Shown here: piece after piece, positions 48,762 through 59,400 of the stretch | Layout: every line of letters begins with the position of its first letter | Position numbering within the stretch: position 1 is the first letter of the stretch | From: Petrosia ficiformis | Lineage: Eukaryota; Porifera; Demospongiae; Haplosclerida; Petrosiidae | Reading direction: 5' to 3' | NCBI GenBank assembly: GCA_947044365.1 | Contig: OX345652.1 | Coordinates: 4,523,374 to 4,587,373 of the forward strand | DNA: 64,000 bases | Notes under the pieces: generated by a model | The model's input: the letters and a program-made list of their open reading frames with translations, nothing else | What the model was told of the DNA's origin: nothing | Database searches by the model: none | Made by a program: the position numbers and the translations under genes

Positions 48762-51700
48762 CATGTACTGTATGTACATGTACATGTGTGTGTTTGTATG
48801 TATCTATTGATCCATCTGCCATCCACTTATCTATGTATCTATCTATGTATCTATCTATCTATGTATCTATCTGTCTAATGACTCATCATGTCCCATCCTA
48901 TCCATCTTAGGAGTTAGAGAGTAAAGGTCATTACAGACAATCTGAACATCATTATATACAAGGCAAGGATTGGAAAGCAGCTGTTAATATGCATCGTGCT
49001 CATAACCTATGGGATGATGCTTACAGGGTATGAATATAGTCCCATATTGTATTGTACATGTGTATTGTCCTGTTGGAATTATGTTGAAGTTAATAAGTGA
49101 CATTGTGTTGTTTTTTTATCAGGTTGCTAAAGCTGAAGGAGGATCTAATGCTGCAAATCAAGTAGCTTATTTGTGGGCTAAAAGTCTAGGTACATGTACA
49201 ATGTACATGTAATAAAATAATGCCTTCAATGTATATACATGTATGTACATAGTTACATTCATGTGCATGCGTGTACATACATGACTACATGTATTTTTTA
49301 ATACAGGTATGTATGTAAATGTATGTATGTATGTATGTACATGAATGTATGTACATGTATTTATGTATACTTGTATGTACATGTATGTATTAAGTTTGTA
49401 TATATTATGTATACATGTACATGTACATGTATGTATGTAGTAAGTTTGTATATAATTATATACATGTACATGCATATGCGTGTACATACATGTTAATTAG
49501 GTGGTGAGTCTGCTGTGAAACTTCTGTCCAAATTTGGTTTGTTGGAAGCAGCTGTTGATTATGCTACTGAAAACCTGTTAGTATACATTATACACATCTT
49601 ATATAATATTCATAGCAGTTACCATGGTTACAACATAAAACCATATATTCCTATTTATCCATATATTTACAGATCTTTTGATTTTGCATTTGAAATTGCT
49701 AAAATGTCTCTTAAGTCCAAAATACCAGATATTCATTTAAAATATGCTCTTTATTTGGAGGATGAGGTTCGTCTGTCTGTCTGTTTGTCTGTCTATCTGT
49801 CAACTTGTCTGCCTTTCCATCTTTCTTCAATGTTTAGGGTAAATTCTCAGAGGCAGAAATGGAGTTTATAAGATCAGGCAAACCCAAGGAAGCTGTTTTA
49901 ATGTAAGTTGACACATCGAACAATCTTCACACATCTCTTTTACCATTCACCTGTCCATCTCTCCTCTGCTCTTCTCTTTCCTCCATCCTTTCTTTCTTCT
50001 ACTCTTTCATCTGCCCCTCTTCTTCTCTCCTCCTCCCCTCTCCTCTCCTCTCGTCAGGTTTGTACATCAACAGGACTGGGACTCAGCTCAGAGAGTTGCA
50101 GAGACACACTCACCCGAGAGTTTACCTGATGTACTGGTTGGGCAGGTATGTAGATAGATTGAAGTGTCATTTGATGATCTTTGTTTAAGTACCCTTATGG
50201 TGCATGCATGTCACCATAGCAACCATTTGATGGGGGAGGGTATACTATATGTAACGTATAACCCCCTCACCCACTAAGATGCTAGTCACCCAGGCAAGCT
50301 CTGCTAAAGAGTCTCGGATGTGCACTTGTCAGGTGGATAGATGTTATATTATATTATTACATTTTAATGCAGGCTCATGTGGCATTTCAGAAAAAGGATT
50401 TTCAAAGGGCAGAGACGTTCCTTCTCAGAGCCGATCGTCCTGATCTAGCAGCTAAGCACTACAAAGTAATTGTATAAACATATAATATGTAGATTATAGC
50501 GTGCTTGGAAACTTTGGTTGAGTCCCTCCCTAGTTAGACCCAACTGTGTCCGATACCTAGTAACTAAATTGTTGGTATATAAGATTATAATTTTACCATT
50601 CCTTCAGGAAGTTGACATGTGGTCTGATGCTCTGAGGGTAGTTAAAGAATACTTACCTCATAAGGTGAAGAATGTGTTATGTACATGTACTTTCATACAT
50701 ACATACACACATACATACATACATGTATGTAGTTGGATGAATTTCAAAGAGAAATGGCTGCAAACAGTGGAAAGTGAGTAATTTTACATATAGTATATAA
50801 ATTATAAAGTATGCATGTACATGTACATGTATGTATCTATATAAAGTTTATGGCTTATTGTCTAATTAGGAATTATCAAGATTTGTTATTACAAGGTGAG
50901 ACATGGGAAAGAAGTGGTGAGTACAGTAGAGCAGTGGAAATGTTTCTTCAAGTTACTGTAAATAATTGTGATGATCAGGAATTGTTAATACAGGCTTGGA
51001 ACAAGGTAAGATATAAAATGGAACCCCTCTATTCATGACCCAATCTCTATTTGTTAACTGCCTGTGTTTTAAGACCTATTATCTTAGTACCCTATGTCCA
51101 ACTCATTGTCTTAGGACCCTGTGTCCACTCATTGTTTTACACTCATTGTCTTAGGACCCTGTGTCCATACCTTTGTCTTACACTCATTGTCTTAGGACCC
51201 TGTGCAGTCATTGTCTTAGGACCCTGTGTCAATGCATTGTCTTAGGGCCCTGCGTCCATGCATTGACTTAGTTAAGACCCTGTGTCCATGCATTGACTTA
51301 GGACCCTGTGTCCATGTTCATACTGCGTTTATTCTTGTATTTATAGGCAGTTGAATTGTGTAAAAAGTTTGTTTCTGACAAATCTATTGACGTAGTAGTT
51401 CTGGTGTGTGATAGACTGGCAAATATTGGAAGATATTCTCAGGTCTGTCTGTCTATCCATTCCCATCTTTCCAAGTATCCATCTATCTGTCCATGGATTC
51501 ATTGATCATTCGTCTATCTGTCCATCCATCCATCCATCCATCTATCTGTCTGTCTATCTGTCCATATTGTCCATAGGCTGGGGAACTATTTCTTAGTGTT
51601 AATAAGATAAAAGATGGTCTGGACATGTTAATATTGGGAGAAGATTGGGAGAAAGCAAGACACATCACAAAAAATATTGAACCGAGGTTTGATTTATGAT

Positions 51701-54700
51701 CATCATGACATCATCATGACATCATCATGACATCATATTACATCATAGATATGAACAGTATGTAGAGGATGCCTATATACAATATCTAAAAGAAAGAAAT
51801 AAACCAGAAGAGGTAATTGAATAACTAAATATGGATATCACATGATTAGAAATTAATTATAATTGTCATTCACCGTTGTCATGGTTACAGATGAGGTAAT
51901 TTAATAACTAAATACATATAACTGGATGTCTATTATGATTGATTAGAAATTTTATTACCATTATCATAATTTTGTACGCATGTCATTCACTGTTGTCATG
52001 GTTACAGATGCAAAGTGTTGATCCTGATGGAGCACTTAAAATGTACATGGAAGCTGGAGAATGGGATAAATGTTTAGAAGTAGCTAAACAGCAGGTTAGC
52101 TCACCAGGTCCTCATCCCTCTGTCCTAAGAAATATTGTTTCTCGTGTTGTGTCCTTGAAATATTATCTCACAAATATTATCTCACAAAGTATTACCTTAT
52201 CTCTCAGAGGTCTATGTTGCAGCATTATCTGTCTGCTCTCTGAACTGTTGCTTCATCTCTCTGCCTGTGCCCTCTGAAATATTACTTTATCCATTTTCAT
52301 GTGTTCTGCGTAATCTTCTGCTTATGTCCTCTCAAATTATTACCTCTTCTCATCCTCTATCTCTCTTATTATGTCTAACCTTTCTTCCATTCCACAGGGA
52401 GCTAGTGTATTGGATAAATATGTAGCACTCTATGCTGCTAATCTGATAAAATCAAATGCTTGTCTCTCGGCTTTGAAACTATTTACAACACATGGTTCAC
52501 CAGCTAACTCTCAAAACTTCAATATTTATAAGAAGTTGTGTCAGGAAGTTTTCTGTGCACATTTTGAGGGACCTAGTGCTTATTCTACTTATGCCAGTCT
52601 CAGGAATATGTTGTTTAATCTTGTGAGGATTTTTTGACTCTTCGTTTGTCCGTTCATCTGTCCGTCATTGGTCTGTCCATCTGTCCATTTATTTGTGTGT
52701 GTTTCATCTGTCTGTCCATCCGTCCATTTGTCTGTTCATCTGTCAGTCCATCTTTATAGTCATCATACATCTATCTACAACGATCTATCTGTTCTTCTGT
52801 CTTGTCCATGTCCATCTTACCTTTAATGTTTTAGGTTGAAGAGTTATCACAGTCTTCTGAACCAGGGAACCATTTTTTAAAAGAGTTTGAACAATTCTTA
52901 CTGATATCTCACTACTTAGCTACACGTGCTGCTTGCCTTAGTCTACCTCAACTCAATGGTATTGTAGCCAAATTATCTGTATCTTTATTACGTCATACTG
53001 ATGTCATACCTGCTGATAAAGCTTTTTATGATGCAGGAAATTATTGTAAGGTACGGTACATTGGATTAATGGATAGGGTTGGTTGGATACCTGTGGATTA
53101 ATAATGATGGATAGGTCAATTAATAGGTCTTTAGCTAAAGGACCCATTGGGATAGGGTTGGTTGGATACCTGGGTACATTGGATTAATGGATAGGGTTGG
53201 TTGGATACCCGTGGATTAATAATGATGGATAGGTCAATTAATAGGTCTTTAGCTAAAGGACCCATTGGGATAGGGTTGGTTGGATACCTGGGTACATTGG
53301 ATTAATGGATAGGGTTGGTTGGATACCCGTGGATTAATAATGATGGATAGGTCAATTAATAGGTCTTTAGCTAAAGGATTGGTTGGATACCTGGGTACAT
53401 TGGATTAATGGATAGGGTTGGTTGGATACCCATGGATTAATAATGATGAAGATAGGTCGTCTTTAGCTTAAGGATTGGATGGATACCTGGGTGTACATTG
53501 GATTAATGCCCTAGGGTACATTGGATTAATGGATAGGGTTGGTTGGATACCTGGGTACATTGGATTAATGCCCAAGGGGTACATTGGATTAATGGATAGG
53601 TCTTTAGTTGAAGGATGGGATAGTTCTGGTTAGATGGGGTATAATGTTAAATGAGAATGAATGATAACTTTATTATAACTAGGCTATTGGAGAAGAAAGC
53701 ATGGCATTCATTTTCTTCAATCATTTCCTGGATCTAAGTGAAGTGAGTACTGACCTTATGATTGTCTCATCTACAGCTATTACCTCCACACATGTCACCA
53801 TCATCACCTCCACTATTATCTCGATCCTTGTTCGATCTTGATACTTTGTCATCATCACTTTCTTCATCTTCACCTCCTCGTGATCTTTATTCTTTAGGCT
53901 ATTGAAGAAGGCTCATTAGATATGCTGGATAACACAGATCTTGTAGATACAGATATCCCATTTGAAATACCTCTACCAAAACAGCCTTACATGACTGTGA
54001 GATATCTGAACTGTTGATTGTTGAATTCTGAAAATATGTTTGCCTTTTATACTGTGTGTGATAGACAATTGACTATACAATACAATAATATGCTGTACAA
54101 TATGTACAATAGACAATTGACTATACAATACAATAATATGCTGTACAATATGTACAATAGACAATTGACTTGTACTACATGTACAATAGTATGAATACAA
54201 CTGTACAATATGTACAATAGACAATTGACTTGTACTACATGTACAATAGTATGAATACAACTGTACAATATGTACAATAGACAATTGACTTGTACTACAT
54301 GTACAATAGTATGAATACAACTGTACAATATGTACAATAGACAATTGACTTGTACTACATGTACAATAGTATGAATACAACTGTACAATATGTACAATAG
54401 ACAATTGACTTGTACTACAAGTACAATAGTATGATACAACTGTACAATATGTACAATAGACAATTGACTTGTACTACAAGTACAATACTATGAATACAAC
54501 TGTACAATATGTACAATAGACAATTGACTTGTACTACATGTACAATAGTATGAATACAACTGTACAATATGTACAATAGACAATTGACTTGTACTACATG
54601 TACAATAGTATGAATACAACTGTACAATATGTACAATAGACAATTGACTTGTACTACATGTACAATAGTATGAATACAACTGTACAATATGTACAATAGA

Positions 54701-55062
54701 CAATTGACTTGTACTACATGTACAATAGTATGAATACAACTGTACAATATGTACAATAGACAATTGACTTGTACTACATGTACAATAGTATGAAGTACAA
54801 TAGACAACTTTGTATATAGGAGGACAAGAGAGAGGAGACTAAAGAATGGGTACTGGCTTTATCAATGGATAGACAAGTATGTATACTAAATGTTAAATCT
54901 AGTGTATGTATCTATTTATCTATGTACATGTATCTATGTATGTAGCTATGTATGTATCTATGTATGTAGCTATGTATGTATCTATGTATGTATCCATGTA
55001 TGTATATATGTATGTATGTATGTATGTATATATGTATGTATATATGTAATTATATGTGTATG

Positions 55063-55096
<34 letters not shown>

Positions 55097-55943
55097 CATG
55101 TATGTATGTATGTATGTATGTTATATGTATGTATGTACATGTATGTATGTACATGTATGTATGTATGTATGTATGTTATATGTATGTATGTACATGTATG
55201 TATGTACATGTATGTATGTATGTAGCTATGTATGTATGTACATGTATGTATGTACATGTATGTATGTACATGTATGTACATGTTTGTATGTATGTACATG
55301 TATGTATGTACATGTATGTATGTACATATGTATATATCATTACAGGTAGAACAGACACTTCCATTGGATAAAGAGAGACAGACATATGTTGCTTCATTAA
55401 TCTCACCTCATACAGGAGTATCCTCATTACCCTGTGTTGTGACAGGTATAAATTATTCATGTATAATTTATGATTACCATGTATATTATGTATGTATAAT
55501 TATTAAGTATATGTATGTTGTATAATTATTAAGTATAATTATGTATGTATGTATGTTAGGTTATCCAGTATTGAAACAGAAAGTTGAGTTTAAGAAAAAA
55601 GGAAAATGTGCTAATAGAACTGATTGGAGTAAATTCATAATGAACATCAAGGTTGAGTACATCCATCCATTCATTGATCCATCACTCCATTCATCGATCC
55701 TTCCATTCATCCATCCATGATCCATCCATCCATCCATCCATCCATCCATCCATCCATCCATACATCCATTCATCTATTCATCCATCCATTCATCTATTCA
55801 TTCATCTATTCATTTATCCATCCATCCATCCATCCATTTCCTTGCTCGTATAGGCATCACAAAAAGAGGAGTGTATGGATGTAATTCAGTTCATTACTAA
55901 ATGGTGTGGTCAACCTCTAAACCCCGCCCACACATTCATGTAA
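38594..55943 (+). CDS. IFT172: Intraflagellar transport protein 172 (IFT172), 1,747 aa, 47 exons
   Basis: Largest IFT-B2 subunit, needed for anterograde transport and turnaround at the ciliary tip. I reconstructed 47 exons whose lengths sum to 5,244 bases with every junction in phase; the product is two residues shorter than human IFT172 (1,749) and alignable throughout. It starts [20 protein letters not shown], has two N-terminal WD40 propellers (about 1-600), and a long alpha-solenoid of TPR-like repeats (about 600-1747). Exon lists and landmarks are in the three block entries. Introns are 50-900 bases and nearly all contain microsatellites or minisatellites. Head-to-head with RPL21. Every intron obeys GT-AG; none looks U12-type. 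Confidence 0.97.
39525..39680. mobile_element. MITE family B, 5'-truncated copy
   Basis: Matches 26833-26993: TTAGTTCTACTGTCAGTATA, ATTACTGTCTCACTACTGTG and the terminal GGTGACTTTTTATTGACATA. The left inverted repeat is missing. IFT172 intron 2. Confidence 0.75.
39905..40145 (+). repeat. (CATA)n array in IFT172 intron 3
   Basis: CATACATA with three repeats of a 46-base unit containing TATACATTACTCGTATG, beginning a few bases after the splice donor. Confidence 0.9.
40498..40680 (+). repeat. TACATGTATTTACATG array in IFT172 intron 5
   Basis: Units of about 30 bases (TACATGTATTTACATGTATA), largely self-complementary. Confidence 0.85.
41380..41716 (+). repeat. (TACATATGCATG)n array in IFT172 intron 6
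   Basis: About 330 bases of ATGTACATATGCATGTACAT-type repeat, alternating pyrimidine-purine and self-complementary almost throughout. Open in several frames on both strands for that reason only. Confidence 0.9.
41985..42290 (+). repeat. About 90-bp repeat in IFT172 intron 7
   Basis: Four diverged units containing TCTGTTACCATGGAAACAT, TGTGTACATACA and CATTAGTCAACAATGATATTG. Confidence 0.75.
42481..42640 (+). repeat. (CATA)n/(CGTA)n array in IFT172 intron 8
   Basis: CATACATA, then eight CGTA units, then CATA again, starting about 10 bases after the donor at 42470. Confidence 0.9.
43310..43455 (+). repeat. CCCTCCTT-rich tract before IFT172 exon 12
   Basis: Imperfect CCTCCCTCCATCCCTCCTT repeat leading into the acceptor CATCTCCAG at 43456. 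Pyrimidine on the sense strand. Confidence 0.85.
45036..45165 (+). repeat. (CATTCATC)n array ending at the exon 17 acceptor
   Basis: CATTCATCCATTCATC running into CCGTTCATCCAG at 45169; the acceptor AG itself is a one-base variant of the repeat (CATC to CCAG). Confidence 0.9.
45970..46075 (+). repeat. (TCTA)n before IFT172 exon 20
   Basis: TATCTATC and CATCCATC repeats ending a few bases before TTGTTACAG at 46080. Confidence 0.9.
46320..46438 (+). repeat. (TCTA)n filling IFT172 intron 21
   Basis: The 139-base intron is nearly all TATCTATC, ending ATCTATTTATAG at the acceptor. Confidence 0.9.
46640..46970 (+). repeat. 68-bp minisatellite in IFT172 intron 22
   Basis: Four to five units of ACTACATGTACATGTACACA, TACAGAAAAACTACATGTAC and TACAAACTGTATATAATGAAAG. 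Confidence 0.9.
48160..48470 (+). repeat. Tandem copies of the IFT172 exon 24 end and its splice donor
   Basis: The true exon end (CAGCATGTATAAGAATAATGA, ACAA|gtgagtatga) is followed by three further copies of a roughly 85-base unit carrying the same exon tail and donor-like GTGAGTATGAGG or GTAAGTACGAGG, then GGAATGGGACCTTATTTA. Only the first copy continues the reading frame into exon 25 (48523). Confidence 0.9.
48640..48898 (+). repeat. (TCTA)n compound array before IFT172 exon 26
   Basis: Two related blocks of TATCTATC with GTATCTATTGATCCATCTGC duplicated. It ends about 10 bases before the acceptor at 48910. Confidence 0.85.
49200..49490 (+). repeat. TACATG/TATG repeat in IFT172 intron 27
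   Basis: Mixed ATGTACATGTATGTA repeat with TATG runs; alternating pyrimidine-purine. Confidence 0.85.
51055..51320 (+). repeat. About 28-bp minisatellite in IFT172 intron 35
   Basis: Eight or more units of TTGTCTTAGGACCCTGTGTC with CATGCATTG or ACTCA spacers. This GC-richer repeat differs in style from its neighbours. Confidence 0.85.
51430..51570 (+). repeat. CTGTCCATC/CATCC array before IFT172 exon 37
   Basis: CTATCTGTCCATCCATCCAT-type array from just after the donor at 51442 to about 8 bases before the acceptor at 51576. Confidence 0.85.
51813..52007 (+). repeat. Tandemly duplicated intron 38 of IFT172
   Basis: The interval contains two diverged copies of one intron of about 80-110 bases: GAG|gtaatt...TGTCATGGTTACAG ATGAG gtaatt...TGTCATGGTTACAG|ATGCAA. 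Between the two copies only five exon-like bases (ATGAG) remain. Confidence 0.8.
52640..52800 (+). repeat. (TCTGTCCA)n array in IFT172 intron 40
   Basis: CATCTGTCCGTC repeats, pyrimidine-rich on the sense strand, from the donor to about 35 bases before the acceptor at 52834. Confidence 0.8.
53051..53620 (+). repeat. 118-bp minisatellite in IFT172 intron 41
   Basis: About 4.5 units containing TACATTGGATTAATGGATAG, GGTTGGTTGGATACC, AATTAATAGGTCTTTAGC and GGACCCATTGGGATAG. Confidence 0.9.
54060..54800 (+). repeat. 60-bp minisatellite in IFT172 intron 43
   Basis: Eleven to twelve nearly identical 60-base units (ACAATATGTACAATAGACAA, TTGACTTGTACTACATGTAC, AATAGTATGAATACAACTGT). Being a multiple of three and stop-free in places, it produces long false minus-strand ORFs. 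Confidence 0.95.
54900..55335 (+). repeat. (TATG)n/(TACATG)n array in IFT172 intron 44
   Basis: ATGTATGTATGT with regular ATGTACATGTATGTATGTAC interruptions, from just after the donor to the acceptor region at 55345. Confidence 0.95.
55660..55845 (+). repeat. (CATC)n array before the last IFT172 exon
   Basis: CATCCATCCATTCATC array occupying most of the intron and ending about 10 bases before GCTCGTATAG at 55853. Confidence 0.9.
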
Positions 55944-56100
55944 ACACACCCATACATACAACCACACCCATAAGATCACTTAAACAGATTTTTATGAACA
56001 GATATTATTAATTAATAGTTATAAATAGTTATTAAAAGTGATTTTGCATTATTATAATGATATATATTAATTTCAAATGGTAGACACTGTCTTCAATACT

Positions 56101-56259
56101 TCAATTTATTCCTGTTTTACCATCTTCAACTTTCCTTTGTTTATGTCTTTGCCACGCCCCTTTTCCTCCACTAACGAGTACAGCAATACCATATATGGTA
56201 AATCCAAACAGAACCAAAGAGACAGTACGTTGTGAGTAATCGGCTAATTTACTCCACAT
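56101..56259 (-). CDS. COX14: COX14-like mitochondrial small protein, 52 aa
   Basis: A single-exon ORF of 52 codons, MWSKLADYSQRTVSLVLFGF then TIYGIAVLVSGGKGAWQRHK and a short charged tail ending in TGA at 56101-56103. The layout (short N-terminus with KLADY, one membrane span at about 12-33, basic C-terminal tail) matches the COX14/C12orf62 family, inner-membrane factors that couple COX1 synthesis to cytochrome oxidase assembly. The match rests on short motifs only, so confidence is moderate. The start lies 187 bases from the divergent ETFDH start, another mitochondrial gene. Confidence 0.6.
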   Translation of the reverse strand: MWSKLADYSQRTVSLVLFGFTIYGIAVLVSGGKGAWQRHKQRKVEDGKTGIN

Positions 56260-56446
56260 AACTAAATGAATTTATGTATGTATAATATAATTGTATTTAA
56301 TTTATAATTACATTATAATTAATTAAATTAGGCTAACTAAAATGAGTCTTACTTTTAGTTAATAAATTGAATCTTAGTAAGACAGTAAGTGTATTGCTGA
56401 CCTTATTTTGGAGGTGTGGCTGAGTAGTATAGGGGTGTGGTTAAAC
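56260..56446. promoter_or_regulatory. Possible bidirectional promoter COX14-like / ETFDH
   Basis: 187 AT-rich bases between divergent start codons. It contains AGGCTAACTAAAATGAG and a TTAGTTAATAA word related to the TTAGTTAACTAA family. No NRF1-like site was seen. Confidence 0.4.
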
Positions 56447-59400
56447 ATGTACACAGTGGTTTGTAGAACTGGTGAGTAAGAGTCATCTTGCAATATAATC
56501 ATAATGTATAATTATATATAATATTATAATAACTACATACATAATTATATATTAAGTGTCAGTTTGTTGATGAGCCATATACTAGTACTAATGTGCAATA
56601 TACAGTAGCTGTTGCATCATGCATATAATATTAATATATTGATTATGTTTCGTATATTCTGTTTGTTAGGTATTCGGGATCTATCATGTGTTTTACGATC
56701 TCATTTTATTCATGGCTCAATAGCAGCTAGAAGCACTGCCTCAAGCTCTACCTATCCTCATATCACTACTCATTACACTACAGTACCAAGAAAGACTGAC
56801 TCAAGATGGGAAGGTGAAGTAATAATCTAAAGTCTGTTCATATTCATGATGACCTCAAAATTATGATGTGATGACTTTATATGTAATATAGTGTATAGTT
56901 TAATGTCATAAGGTTAATACATGATTATACTGTAACTCAATAATGAAGTAATTGAAATTTGACATACACAAAAAGAATGGGAAGGACTATTATATGAATA
57001 TGATGCAGGTAAAAAGATTGTTGGTCATTTCCAAACTAAAGTTATGACCAATTTTTGATCAAATGTTCATAATAAGTGTCGCTGTCGCCCATTTTGCACT
57101 GAAGCCAAACAAACTTTAGTTTCTAAAAAGAGGAGGATTCTCTCCCTAGATACTAAATATCTTTCTCTTCTATAAATATCAAGAATTTATAACTAAACAT
57201 TTGATCACAATTGTTTTTTGGTATTCGCTCCTTTTCTGTCAAATTTACATAATTCATTATCTCGTAACAGGTATTGATATGAGTCGAGAGGCTGATGAAT
57301 GTGATGTTGTAATAGTTGGGGCGGGACCAGCTGGTCTCTCTGCTGCTATTCGTTTGAAACAACTGGAAGAAGAAAGCGGTCATGAAATAAGGGTTTGTGT
57401 AGTTGAAAAAGCTCCAGAGATAGGTGCTCATACATTATCTGGAGCAGTATTGGAACCAAGAGCCCTTATAGAACTCTTTCCAGACTGGAAGGATAGAGGA
57501 GTAAGAATACCTCTCGTCTATCTATCTATCTATCTGTCTGTCTACATATTTATCTAACTATATATAAGACTACATGTATCTAGTATGTATGTGTGTATAT
57601 GAGTATGTATGTATGTACGTATGTATGTATGTAATTACAGATATACATGTATGTATGTATGTATCTATTCATCTATCTATGTATCGGTCTATATATGCAA
57701 TCTGGAACCCATGTAAGTTTTATGGGCCCTGATGTAATCTACCTTTTCTATCTATCCATCTATTTATCCTCCTATTATGATCTGTCTTGTCTATCTATTT
57801 CAGGCTCCTTTACACACTCCAGTCACATCTGAAAAATTATCTCTTTTAACAAAAAAACGTTCTATACCTATTCCCATTCTACCCGGCTTACCAATGCGTA
57901 ACCATGGAAACTATATTGTCAGACTGGGTAACATTGTACGCTGGTTAGGAGAACAAGCAGAGTCAATGGGAGTTGAGGTGTACCCAGGAATTGCAGCTAG
58001 TGAAGTAAAAATTTAGATTTAAAATTTGTTTATCTGTTATTTGTTTGTTGCTATGGTTGTTTGTCTGTTGCTATGGTTATCTGTCTGTTGCTATGGTTGT
58101 TTGTCTGTTGCTATGGTGTTTTGTCTGTTGCTATGCTAGGTTCTACATCATGATGATCGTAGTGTTAAAGGAATTGCGACAGTTGATGTAGGTATATCAA
58201 AAGATGGATCTCCAAAGAGTACTTTTGCTCGAGGAATGGAACTTCATTCTAAACTTACAATATTTGCAGAGGGATGCCGTGGATCGTTAACTAAACAACT
58301 CTACAAGACGTATGATCTTGGGAAGAATTGTCAACCACAGAGCTATGCAATAGGATTGAAAGAGGTATGTACAAATAATAATAATAATAAACAAATAATA
58401 ATAATAATAATAAACAAACAATAATAATAATAATAAACAAATAATAATAATAAACAAATAATAATAATAATAATAAATAATAATAATAAACAAATAATAA
58501 TAAACAAATAATAATAATAATAAACAAATAATAATAATAAACAAATAATAATAATAAACAAATAATAATAATAATAAACAAATAATAATAATAACAATAC
58601 TAGCTAATAATTATTAATATTATTGTAGTTATGGGAAGTTGATCCTTCAAAACACAGACCAGGTGCTGTACAACACACTTTTGGTTGGCCGCTGGTAAGT
58701 ATGATGTAATATGATGTAATATGATGTAATATAATTGGTTTTGTGATATGGACTCATTCCAGGACTACAAGACGTATGGAGGTTCGTTCATATACCACCT
58801 CAACGAGGGACCTCCATTAGTTGTATGTGGATTAGTAGTGAGTTGAAGAAATGAGAAATAATTAATATTCATAATAATTAATCACCATGGTTACTGTTGT
58901 TAATTTACAATCGTTTTTCAGTTGGCGCTGAATTATGCCAACCCGTATACAAACCCATTTAAGGAATTTCAGGTGAGGATTTAATAATTATAAATATTTT
59001 AAAGAGAGTATTTTAAATTATAACAATAACATTTTTCTAGAGATGGAAACATCACCCATCAATACATCCATTATTTGAAGGAGGGAAGAGAATAGGATAT
59101 GGAGCTCGTGCTCTAAATGAAGGAGGAATACAGGTATGTCTTTAAATAGATCTGTGCATCTGTTTATCCATTATATCTATCTTTCCTCATCCACCCATCC
59201 ATCCATCCATCCATCCATCCATCCATCCATCAATCCAACCACCCATCCATCCATCCGTCTATCAATCATCATCCATCCATCCATCCATCCATCCAACTTT
59301 CATTACAAGATTCTACCTGTTCATCATTACAGAATGTTCCAAAGTTAGCATTCCGGGGAGGAGCTCTCATTGGTTGTAATCCTGGTTTAATGAATGTACC

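Larger units (their letters stand above)
45630..50465 (+). other. IFT172 exons 18-32: first part of TPR solenoid
   Basis: Exons: 45630-45762, 45836-45920, 46081-46173, 46226-46303, 46443-46619, 46985-47401, 47944-48192, 48523-48597, 48911-49027, 49123-49189, 49501-49576, 49673-49766, 49838-49902, 50058-50145 and 50373-50465. Landmarks: [47 protein letters not shown] repeats in the 139-codon exon 23, [52 protein letters not shown] and [15 protein letters not shown]. Confidence 0.93.
50608..55943 (+). other. IFT172 exons 33-47: C-terminal solenoid
   Basis: Exons: 50608-50664, 50733-50773, 50870-51005, 51347-51442, 51577-51686, 51749-51812, 52008-52094, 52398-52622, 52835-53050, 53683-53742, 53898-53996, 54820-54876, 55346-55445, 55560-55651 and 55854-55943. 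Landmarks: [96 protein letters not shown] and the carboxyl end [18 protein letters not shown]. Confidence 0.93.

Noticed and set aside
53973..54807. Overlapping 90-140 aa minus-strand ORFs with repeated [14 protein letters not shown] units
   Set aside because: They come from a 60-bp minisatellite whose length is a multiple of three, inside an IFT172 intron on the other strand.
38594..55943. Possible CRISPR array from regular direct repeats
   Set aside because: The repeats are head-to-tail minisatellites without unique spacers, in introns of an animal gene.
58287..58597. Minus-strand ORFs of I/Y/L repeats resembling a membrane protein
   Set aside because: Direct translation of the (AAT)n array in an ETFDH intron.
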